Part shown: positions 1 through 5,067 of the stretch, piece after piece | Layout of the letters: each line of letters opens with the position of its first letter | Numbering within the stretch: position 1 is the stretch's first letter | Source: Ignavibacteriota bacterium | GTDB taxonomy: Bacteria; Bacteroidota; Ignavibacteria; Tepidaquicellales; Tepidaquicellaceae | NCBI GenBank assembly: GCA_003135995.1 | Contig: PNBM01000372.1 | Coordinates: 21,603 to 26,669, forward strand | Direction: 5' to 3' | DNA: 5,067 nt | The notes under the pieces: generated by a model | What the model saw: only the letters and a program-made list of their open reading frames with translations | Database searches by the model: none | Told to the model about the DNA's origin: nothing | Translations under genes and position numbers: made by a program

Positions 1-17
1 CAACTCCTCCGGAGTTG
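1..17. repeat. GC-rich hairpin at the left edge
   Basis: CAACTCC (1-7) and GGAGTTG (11-17) are perfect reverse complements around a 3-nt TCC loop. The sequence continues GGGA into the 9-nt AT-rich array, so the stem may extend upstream of the window, since TCCC would pair with GGGA. It could be the terminator of an upstream gene, but the following T run is only four bases. I favour a dispersed intergenic repeat, because a second hairpin at 82-97 sits in the same position relative to the array. Confidence 0.6.
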
Positions 18-20
18 GGA

Positions 21-65
21 ATTTTATGAATTTTAAAAATTTTAAAAATTTTATGAATCTTACAA
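21..65. repeat. 9-nt degenerate tandem array, block 1
   Basis: Five consecutive 9-nt units stay in exact phase: ATTTTATGA (21-29), ATTTTAAAA (30-38), ATTTTAAAA (39-47), ATTTTATGA (48-56) and ATCTTACAA (57-65). The consensus is ATYTTANRA. Read as protein in the matching frame it gives stop codons at 34 and 43, so it is not coding. No function can be assigned from the sequence. Confidence 0.8.
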
Positions 66-81
66 ATCCGCGTTCTTTGCG

Positions 82-97
82 TCCCGACTTGTCGGGA
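82..97. repeat. Perfect inverted repeat between the two 9-nt array blocks
   Basis: TCCCGAC (82-88) and GTCGGGA (91-97) form a perfect 7-bp inverted repeat around TT. In RNA the inner pair would probably open to give a 4-nt loop. It lies in a GC-richer segment (66-96) between the array blocks, and its last base is the first base of the next array unit. No T tract follows, so a Rho-independent terminator is unlikely. Confidence 0.75.
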
Positions 98-138
98 TTA
101 TGAATCTTAGAATTTTATGAATTTTACAAATTTTACAA
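97..138. repeat. 9-nt degenerate tandem array, block 2
   Basis: The units are ATTATGA (97-103, two bases short), ATCTTAGA (104-111, one base short), ATTTTATGA (112-120), ATTTTACAA (121-129) and ATTTTACAA (130-138). The consensus matches block 1. The block ends 10 bases before the Nudix start codon, so it must lie in or overlap that gene's leader or promoter region. In the Nudix frame it stays open from 104 and would read as E-F-Y-type tripeptides, which I take to be chance. Confidence 0.75.
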
Positions 139-148
139 TTCTATCGAC

Positions 149-619
149 TTGAAATTTGCCACTCTTTTATATATTAAAAATTCCAAGGGCGAATATTTAT
201 TAATAGAGAGAGTAAATCATCCTAACAAAGGCTATCTCTCACCTCCCGGCGGAAAACTTAAAATCGAAAATGCGGAATCACCTGTTGCCTGCGCCGTCAG
301 AGAAGCGTATGAAGAATGCAAAATTAAATCGTTTACGGTGGACTGGAAATTGATTGGTATTGTAACAGAAAAAAGTTATCCCGATATCGGCGATATAATG
401 ATTTTTTGCTTCGAATATATCAACAAAGTCGACTTGTTGCCTGAAAAATCTAACGAAGGAAAATTTTGCTTCTTAGCCCCCGTACAAATTGAAAAAGCGA
501 ACATTCCTGAATCCGATAAACTTTATATTTGGAAATTTGTTTTAGATAGTACAAGTTTGTTTAGCATACATATTGATTGTTCAGACGGGCAATATATTTG
601 TACTGTTGAACAGGATTAA
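149..619 (+). CDS. Nudix hydrolase, TTG start
   Basis: This is a cytoplasmic hydrolase of nucleoside-diphosphate-linked substrates; the true substrate is unknown. In its 156 residues the Nudix box is clear: G34-G35, then E43, then R51-E52 and E55-E56, with E52, E55 and E56 expected to bind Mg2+. Two departures from the consensus GX5EX7REUXEEXGU are visible: the G-to-E spacing is seven residues (G35 to E43), and the usual Gly near the end of the motif is K58. The TTG start is chosen because family-like sequence (MKFATLLYIKN) begins there and the first in-frame ATG is about residue 84, after the Nudix box. No Shine-Dalgarno is visible, which is common in Bacteroidota-type genomes. The gene ends 21 nt before folE2 and is probably co-transcribed with it. 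That makes dihydroneopterin triphosphate a candidate substrate, by inference only. A house-cleaning nucleotide pyrophosphatase is the main alternative. Confidence 0.9.
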   Translation: MKFATLLYIKNSKGEYLLIERVNHPNKGYLSPPGGKLKIENAESPVACAVREAYEECKIKSFTVDWKLIGIVTEKSYPDIGDIMIFCFEYINKVDLLPEKSNEGKFCFLAPVQIEKANIPESDKLYIWKFVLDSTSLFSIHIDCSDGQYICTVEQD

Positions 620-640
620 ATAATTAAAAAAAAGTAATTT

Positions 641-1504
641 ATGTCAGAAAACGAAGTATTGATAGAAAAAAGAAAAAATAATGTAACACTACCTGATACT
701 CAAAACCAGATTGATATAAGACAAATCCCTATAGACAAAGTAGGAATAAAAGACCTTAGCTTTCCTATAATCGTTAAAGACAAAGAAAACGAAACTCAGC
801 ATACAATCGCAAAAGTTACAATGTCAGTGGATTTACCTGAACATTTCAAGGGAACACATATGAGCAGATTTGTTGAAATTCTGCAAAGTGATAAACGGGA
901 AATGCACATAGATTCGATATACAATATACTCGAAGAAATGCAAAGGAAATTCCATTCAATAAAAGCACATATTGAACTTGAATTTCCTTATTTTAGACAA
1001 AAAAAAGCACCCGTCTCCGGAAAAAGTTCGCTTATGGATTATAAAGTGAAGTTTCATGCACTTATGAAGAACCATAAGAAAGACTTTATTATGACCGTGC
1101 ATGTTCCTGTTACAACTTTATGCCCATGCTCAAAAAATATTTCTTCAAAAGGTGCGCATAATCAAAGAGGAGAAGTCACGGTTTCTCTGAGATTTCTGAA
1201 TATGGTCTGGATTGAAGATATTATTAATATCATTGAAGAAAGCGCCAGCTGCGACCTATATTCGCTTTTAAAAAGAGAAGATGAAAAATTTGTGACGGAA
1301 AAAGCTTATGATAACCCCGTGTTTGTTGAAGATTTAGCGAGAAATATTGTTCTGAAATTAAGAAATAATCAGGATATAATCTGGTTTATTGTTGAAGCAG
1401 AAAATTTCGAAAGCATTCATAATCATAATGCATACGCAATGATTGAATCTCATGAAGAATTAAGTAACGGACATTCCAAAGATTTTATGATAAAAAGATA
1501 TTAA
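641..1504 (+). CDS. folE2: GTP cyclohydrolase IB (FolE2)
   Basis: FolE2 converts GTP to 7,8-dihydroneopterin triphosphate and formate, the first step toward tetrahydrofolate and the shared entry to queuosine precursors. It replaces the zinc-dependent FolE and can use other metals such as Mn. The 287-residue length is usual. Signature motifs are HVPVTTLCPCSK (154-165), GAHNQRG (171-177) and VEAENFESIHNHNAYA (251-266). Recalling the Neisseria gonorrhoeae enzyme, its metal and catalytic residues Cys147, His159, Glu201, Glu216 and His246 correspond to C161, H173, E215, E230 and H260 here at a constant offset of 14, so the active site looks intact. The ATG start follows an A-rich stretch with no real Shine-Dalgarno, 21 nt after the Nudix gene. 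In some bacteria folE2 is under Zur control; I see no clear Zur palindrome here. Confidence 0.97.
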   Translation: MSENEVLIEKRKNNVTLPDTQNQIDIRQIPIDKVGIKDLSFPIIVKDKENETQHTIAKVTMSVDLPEHFKGTHMSRFVEILQSDKREMHIDSIYNILEEMQRKFHSIKAHIELEFPYFRQKKAPVSGKSSLMDYKVKFHALMKNHKKDFIMTVHVPVTTLCPCSKNISSKGAHNQRGEVTVSLRFLNMVWIEDIINIIEESASCDLYSLLKREDEKFVTEKAYDNPVFVEDLARNIVLKLRNNQDIIWFIVEAENFESIHNHNAYAMIESHEELSNGHSKDFMIKRY

Positions 1505-1800
1505 ATAAAGTTTTAATCAAATATTTAGTAATTCTATAATCCCTTTTCCATATAGATTGTCATTCCTGAAAGTGCGTACTTGGAATCCTGATGTTCTGTA
1601 TATCGGAACGGGAATCCAGACGAAACACATGATTATATCCTGTTTAAAATATTCCAGCCCTGTAACTTATTTTTAATGAAATTATGCATTTCCAAATACA
1701 TCCCCGGTCTGATTATTCAGGTATTCCGCTTTGTATTAATTTAATAAAATAAAATAATTATATTAATTAGATGTATAAAATATAAATTATATAAAGAAAA
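1505..1800. other. Non-coding gap between folE2 and the envelope gene cluster
   Basis: This 296-nt stretch has no convincing ORF. Its middle (about 1559-1620) holds a decayed inverted or dispersed repeat, listed separately. The last 65 bases (about 1735-1800) are almost pure A and T and lead directly into the next ATG. They probably contain that gene's promoter, but I cannot place -10/-35 boxes or a Bacteroidota-type TTTG / TAnnTTTG pair with confidence. No strong terminator follows folE2. Confidence 0.7.
1559..1620. repeat. Decayed ATTCC/GGAATCC intergenic repeat
   Basis: ATTCC (1562-1566) pairs with GGAAT (1582-1586), and inside it AAGT (1570-1573) pairs with ACTT (1578-1581) around GCGT, giving a hairpin with a 3-nt bulge. 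GGAATCC occurs twice, at 1582-1588 and 1611-1617. A smaller GTTC (1593-1596) / GAAC (1606-1609) pair lies between them. The pattern resembles the degenerate 'GTCATTCC...GGAATCC' palindromic repeats scattered between genes in many bacteria. Its ends are approximate. Confidence 0.45.
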
Positions 1801-2235
1801 ATGAAAAAATCACTCATTACAGGTCTATTTACTTTGGTTTTAATAACCTTATTTGGTATTAGCTTTACGTATGCTCAATCTGTTCCCGGATTATCAGTTC
1901 ATCCGAATAAAAAATCTTATGCACCGGGTTCATCAGGTGTATTAACTATAAAATTCAAGACTGGTTCGAATGTAAAAATTCCAAAAGATCCCCCAATAGA
2001 AGTTAATATTTCCGGAGACGGAGTTTCGGGAAGCGGCTTGCAGGACTATTCTGGAGGTGATGACGATTATATCGATAGTAAAACTATAAAATATAATTTC
2101 ACTGTATCTAATGATGCTGATAGCGGAACTTCTATAACTATTACAGGTACTGTTAAATTTGGCTATTGTAATTCGGAATCCGGAATTTGTAAAATAGGTA
2201 ATAAAAGTTTCAGTGTTAAGATTTCCGTTCAATAA
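1801..2235 (+). CDS. Secreted protein resembling the DsbD N-terminal domain
   Basis: This is a 144-residue exported protein. A signal peptide is clear: MKKS, a hydrophobic core to about residue 20, and likely cleavage after A25 (TYA|Q). The mature part, about 119 residues, looks all-beta with alternating hydrophobic residues. It has features of the DsbD alpha domain family (immunoglobulin-like thiol-reductase domain): a SYAPGSSGVLTI strand pair near 39-50, a KIPKDPP stretch near 59-65, and a C-terminal FGYC...GIC element. Its only cysteines, C123 and C130, are spaced CX6C; E. coli DsbD has Cys103 and Cys109. In DsbD this domain passes electrons to periplasmic partners. The membrane and thioredoxin-like domains of DsbD are absent, so a partner must lie elsewhere if the protein is redox active. 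A structural disulfide in an unrelated beta-sandwich is the alternative. It is first in the cluster and ends 6 nt before the LpxH-like gene. Confidence 0.6.
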   Translation: MKKSLITGLFTLVLITLFGISFTYAQSVPGLSVHPNKKSYAPGSSGVLTIKFKTGSNVKIPKDPPIEVNISGDGVSGSGLQDYSGGDDDYIDSKTIKYNFTVSNDADSGTSITITGTVKFGYCNSESGICKIGNKSFSVKISVQ

Positions 2236-2241
2236 CCCTAA

Positions 2242-3015
2242 ATGAGAAACAAATATTATTTCATATCTGATGTTCATCTCGGGATAAAAAGAGAAATCGA
2301 TAATAAAGAACAGGAAGATATACTTGTAAATTTCCTCGAAGAGATAAAAACAGATGCTAAAGAACTGTATATCGTAGGTGATTTATTTGATTGCTGGATA
2401 GAGTATAAATATGTTGTACCTAAGGGATATTACAGGTTTTTTTCGGCTCTTTACGACGTCGTCCACAGTGGAGTAAAAGTTACTTATATCTGCGGTAATC
2501 ATGATTTCTGGATAGGCAAATATTTTAAAGATGAATTTGGAATTGAAATATATGAAAAGCCAATTGAACTTGCCGTTAACGGGAAAAAATTTTACATTCA
2601 TCACGGGGATGGTCTTGCATATAAGGATACGGGTTATCGAATTCTTAAGAAAATCCTGAGAAATAAAGTTTCTCAGTTTTTTTACTCATTAATTCATCCC
2701 GATATAGGAATTTGGCTCGCAAAAGCATCATCGGCGAAATCCCGGACGCATACGAAAATGAAAGATTATTCTAAACACGACGGCTTGAAGGATTTCGGGT
2801 ATCAGAAAATTAAGGACGGGTTCGATTTTGTAATCATGGGGCACAGGCATCGTACTGCTTTTATAAATAAGGATACGGGATATTATATAAATTTAGGAGA
2901 CTGGATATATAATTTCTCTTATGGGCTTTTTTTTGATAACGAATTTACATTGAATAGATTTTATGACTATAAAACCAAAACAATTCTACCCGCAGACAGG
3001 CGGAAAATTAATTAA
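2242..3015 (+). CDS. lpxH: LpxH-like UDP-2,3-diacylglucosamine diphosphatase
   Basis: This calcineurin-like metallophosphoesterase probably hydrolyses UDP-2,3-diacylglucosamine to lipid X and UMP in lipid A synthesis, at the cytoplasmic face of the inner membrane. All metal-binding motifs are present in its 257 residues: SDVHLG with D10 and H12, GDLFD with D47, GNHD with N86-H87, HHGD with H121, and GHRH with H201 and H203. Alignment with E. coli LpxH by eye is good through GNxDF..GK.F. The stretch 131-180 (about YRILKKILRN to KMKDYSKHD) corresponds to the lid that recognises the acyl chains in LpxH. The E. coli-type GNRD motif reads GNHD here, so the substrate-contacting Arg is replaced by His; related enzymes in other phyla also have this. 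Substrate assignment is therefore less certain than fold. It starts at ATG 6 nt after the preceding stop and ends 8 nt before the PBP start, so co-transcription is likely. No Shine-Dalgarno is evident. Confidence 0.82.
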   Translation: MRNKYYFISDVHLGIKREIDNKEQEDILVNFLEEIKTDAKELYIVGDLFDCWIEYKYVVPKGYYRFFSALYDVVHSGVKVTYICGNHDFWIGKYFKDEFGIEIYEKPIELAVNGKKFYIHHGDGLAYKDTGYRILKKILRNKVSQFFYSLIHPDIGIWLAKASSAKSRTHTKMKDYSKHDGLKDFGYQKIKDGFDFVIMGHRHRTAFINKDTGYYINLGDWIYNFSYGLFFDNEFTLNRFYDYKTKTILPADRRKIN

Positions 3016-3023
3016 TATTTAAT

Positions 3024-5067
3024 TTGTTCAGGAAAAAAAATAAAGATGTCGAATTAAATAAATATTTTAACGACAAAAATTTCAGAAAAAAAATTTCTAA
3101 AAAAAATCAACGGCAAAATATTTCCGTTGGATTCATATTAACTATTCTTCTTATAATATTTTTAATATTTACGGGATACCTTGTTTATCTTTCACAGAGC
3201 CTTCCTTCACTCTCCGAACTTGAAAACCCAAAGCTCGAAGAAGCAACAAAAATATATTCTGATAACGGCGAACTTATCGATAAATTTTATTTAAAAAACC
3301 GGACAAAGGTCACATTTGAAAGTATTCCAAAAGATATGATTAATGCCCTTGTTGCTACTGAAGACAGGAAATTTTTTGACCATTGGGGAGTCGATATTCA
3401 AAGAATCGGACAGGCATTTATTAAAAATTTACTGAGAATGAAATTGAAGAAAGAAGGTGCTTCTACTATCACTCAGCAGCTTGCAGGTATTTTATATCTC
3501 AACAGGAAAGAGATAACTATCAGCCGTAAACTTCGTGAGGCTATGACAGCCGTGCAGATAGAAAAGACGTATACAAAACAGGAAATAATTACATATTATC
3601 TGAATACGGTTTATTTCGGCAAAGGTGCTTATGGAATAGAAGCCGCCGCCTCGACTTATTTTAATAAAACTTCAAAAGACCTGACTCTCGATGAATGTGC
3701 AATGCTTGTAGGTCTGTTGAAATCACCCGCAAACTATGACCCGATAGATAACCCCGAAGCCTGTAAAATTCGCAGGAATCTGGTTCTCAATTCCATGCTC
3801 GAAGCAAAATATATTTCTAAAGAAGTTTGTGATGCAAGAGTGAATGCACCGATAAAAGTTACATTAAAGACTACCGATGATATTAATGAGGAATCAAGAG
3901 CTTCGGAATTTACAGAATATGTCAGACAATTGCTTCAGATTAAAGCGGAAAAATATGGGTTCGACCTTTATCGCGACGGCCTGAAAGTCTATACAACACT
4001 TGACACAAGATTTCAGAAACATGCAGACGATGCAGTCAGGGAACAAATGAAATCATACCAGAAATCTTTTTATTCTATATGGAACTGGAAAAATAATAAA
4101 GACATACTTGAAAGCGACCTCGATAAATTTATAAAACAAACCGAATTATATCGAAGAGCTAACACTGATGCCGAAAAGAAAAAGATTTATGATACGATGA
4201 AAAATAATAAGGCTATTGTGGATTCGGTTAAAGAACTCATAACAACAATTCAGGTTGGCTTTGTTTGTATGAATCCTAAAACCGGTGAGATAAAAGCCAT
4301 GATTGGCGCCAATCCGCTGACACGAACAAAATACGGATTGAATCACGTAACGCAGGTAAGACGTCAGCCTGGTTCATCATTTAAACCTTTTGTTTATTCT
4401 GTAGCAGTTAATAATGGCTATTCTCCGGGTTATGAGATTTCAAACGAACCGCTTAGTGTAAATATGGGCGGAAGGATGTGGACTCCGCGCGGCGGCGGTA
4501 CGGGCGGAAATGTTACTATGAGGTATGCAATAGAAAAATCCATTAACGTCGTTGCAGTACGAACCGCAATGGAAATTTCTCCGATAGATAAAGTTATTGA
4601 ACTTGCACACGAAATGGGAATAAAATCAGACCTCCCTAATTTTCTTTCGTTGGCACTTGGCGTCGGAGAAGTTACTCCTCTTGAAATGTGTAATGCTTTC
4701 GGAACATTTTCGAATGAAGGAATATGGGTTGAACCGATTGCTATTACAAAAATTGAAGACAGAAATGGAAATGTTATAGAACAGGTCGTACCCGAAACAA
4801 GAGAAGTGCTAAGCGAAGAAACTGCTTTTATTATGACAGATATGATGGAAGGCGTTATAGATAACGGAACGGCAACTTCTATAAGACAGTTTTTTCACAG
4901 ACCTGCGGCAGGAAAAACTGGTACTTCGCAAAATTACACGGATGCCTGGTTCATAGGTTATACTCCGGATATAGTTTGTGCCGTGTGGGTTGGATACGAT
5001 TCCGGAGCCGATACCGGTTTGACCGGAGCCCAGGGAGCCCTACACATCTGGACGCGGTTCATGCAAT
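3024..5067 (+). CDS. mrcA: Class A penicillin-binding protein, PBP1A type (3' end cut)
   Basis: This bifunctional peptidoglycan synthase polymerises lipid II and cross-links the stem peptides at the outer face of the inner membrane. About 681 codons are present with no stop before the window edge. In order: a Lys/Arg-rich cytoplasmic tail (1-35); one transmembrane helix (about 36-56); a GT51 glycosyltransferase with EDRKFFDHWG (catalytic E113), GASTITQQL (145-153), RKLRE (168-172) and YLNTVYFGKGAYG (192-204); a KVYTTLD segment (321-327); a charged linker (about 328-409); and a transpeptidase with S451-SF-K454 (nucleophile S451), S506-I-N508 and K631-TGT. All catalytic motifs are intact. TTG at 3024 is the best start: the frame has a stop at 3009, no upstream ATG, and its first ATG is residue 105, beyond the membrane helix and just before E113. 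It is the third gene of a tight cluster. The symbol denotes the PBP1A class; strict orthology with E. coli mrcA is not shown. Confidence 0.95.
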   Translation, partial: MFRKKNKDVELNKYFNDKNFRKKISKKNQRQNISVGFILTILLIIFLIFTGYLVYLSQSLPSLSELENPKLEEATKIYSDNGELIDKFYLKNRTKVTFESIPKDMINALVATEDRKFFDHWGVDIQRIGQAFIKNLLRMKLKKEGASTITQQLAGILYLNRKEITISRKLREAMTAVQIEKTYTKQEIITYYLNTVYFGKGAYGIEAAASTYFNKTSKDLTLDECAMLVGLLKSPANYDPIDNPEACKIRRNLVLNSMLEAKYISKEVCDARVNAPIKVTLKTTDDINEESRASEFTEYVRQLLQIKAEKYGFDLYRDGLKVYTTLDTRFQKHADDAVREQMKSYQKSFYSIWNWKNNKDILESDLDKFIKQTELYRRANTDAEKKKIYDTMKNNKAIVDSVKELITTIQVGFVCMNPKTGEIKAMIGANPLTRTKYGLNHVTQVRRQPGSSFKPFVYSVAVNNGYSPGYEISNEPLSVNMGGRMWTPRGGGTGGNVTMRYAIEKSINVVAVRTAMEISPIDKVIELAHEMGIKSDLPNFLSLALGVGEVTPLEMCNAFGTFSNEGIWVEPIAITKIEDRNGNVIEQVVPETREVLSEETAFIMTDMMEGVIDNGTATSIRQFFHRPAAGKTGTSQNYTDAWFIGYTPDIVCAVWVGYDSGADTGLTGAQGALHIWTRFMQ

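Noticed and set aside
1..25. Rho-independent terminator of an upstream gene
   Set aside because: The stem is good, but only four T residues follow after GGGAA. The second hairpin in the same context points to a repeat element. It remains possible if the stem extends upstream of the window.
21..138. CRISPR array
   Set aside because: Units are only 9 nt, directly adjacent and without spacers, and there are no cas genes. This is a tandem repeat.
620..640. Riboswitch or Zur operator controlling folE2
   Set aside because: The 21-nt A-rich gap is too short for a riboswitch and shows no palindrome.
1730..1800. Specific promoter boxes for the envelope cluster
   Set aside because: There are several TATAAA-like stretches (such as 1774-1779 and 1781-1786) and a TTTG at 1730-1733, but none forms a pair with proper spacing. 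In near-pure AT sequence such matches are expected by chance.
1942..2277. Minus-strand open frame of 111 codons
   Set aside because: It lies opposite the DsbD-N-like gene and into the LpxH-like start, has no recognisable domain and looks like a shadow of the + strand codons.
2383..2604. Minus-strand open frame of 73 codons
   Set aside because: It is entirely antisense to the conserved phosphoesterase motifs, with no family resemblance.
3024..3335. Frameshift or truncation of the PBP N terminus, since no ATG is present
   Set aside because: The frame from TTG 3024 runs without interruption through a basic tail, one membrane helix and all glycosyltransferase motifs, so the gene is intact at this end.
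4146..4346. Minus-strand open frame of 66 codons
   Set aside because: It is antisense to the linker and transpeptidase entry of the PBP gene, with no supporting features.

Overview
This 5.07 kb AT-rich window looks like ordinary chromosome from a Gram-negative bacterium of the Bacteroidota/Ignavibacteriota type. The basis is the low G+C, the near absence of Shine-Dalgarno sequences, an LpxH-type lipid A enzyme, the PBP1A architecture and the style of the intergenic repeats. The lineage is an inference from sequence style, not a search. All genes lie on the + strand.

Layout: positions 1-148 hold a non-coding composite repeat, made of two GC-rich hairpins each followed directly by a degenerate 9-nt AT-rich tandem array. 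Next come a Nudix hydrolase (149-619, TTG start) and folE2 (641-1504), 21 nt apart and probably co-transcribed. FolE2 turns GTP into 7,8-dihydroneopterin triphosphate, and the Nudix enzyme is a candidate for removing pyrophosphate from that product. Positions 1505-1800 are non-coding, with a decayed ATTCC/GGAATCC repeat followed by a very AT-rich leader.

From 1801 to the end runs a tight cluster of cell-envelope genes: a secreted protein resembling the N-terminal domain of DsbD (1801-2235), an LpxH-like UDP-2,3-diacylglucosamine diphosphatase (2242-3015), and a bifunctional class A penicillin-binding protein of PBP1A type (3024 to beyond 5067). The gaps are 6 and 8 nt. Together they touch periplasmic thiol chemistry, lipid A synthesis and peptidoglycan synthesis.

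I see no clear new system. The points most worth a second look are the composite repeat at the left edge, the Nudix-FolE2 pairing, the stand-alone DsbD-N-like protein, the GNHD variant in the LpxH-like enzyme, and TTG starts on two of the five genes.
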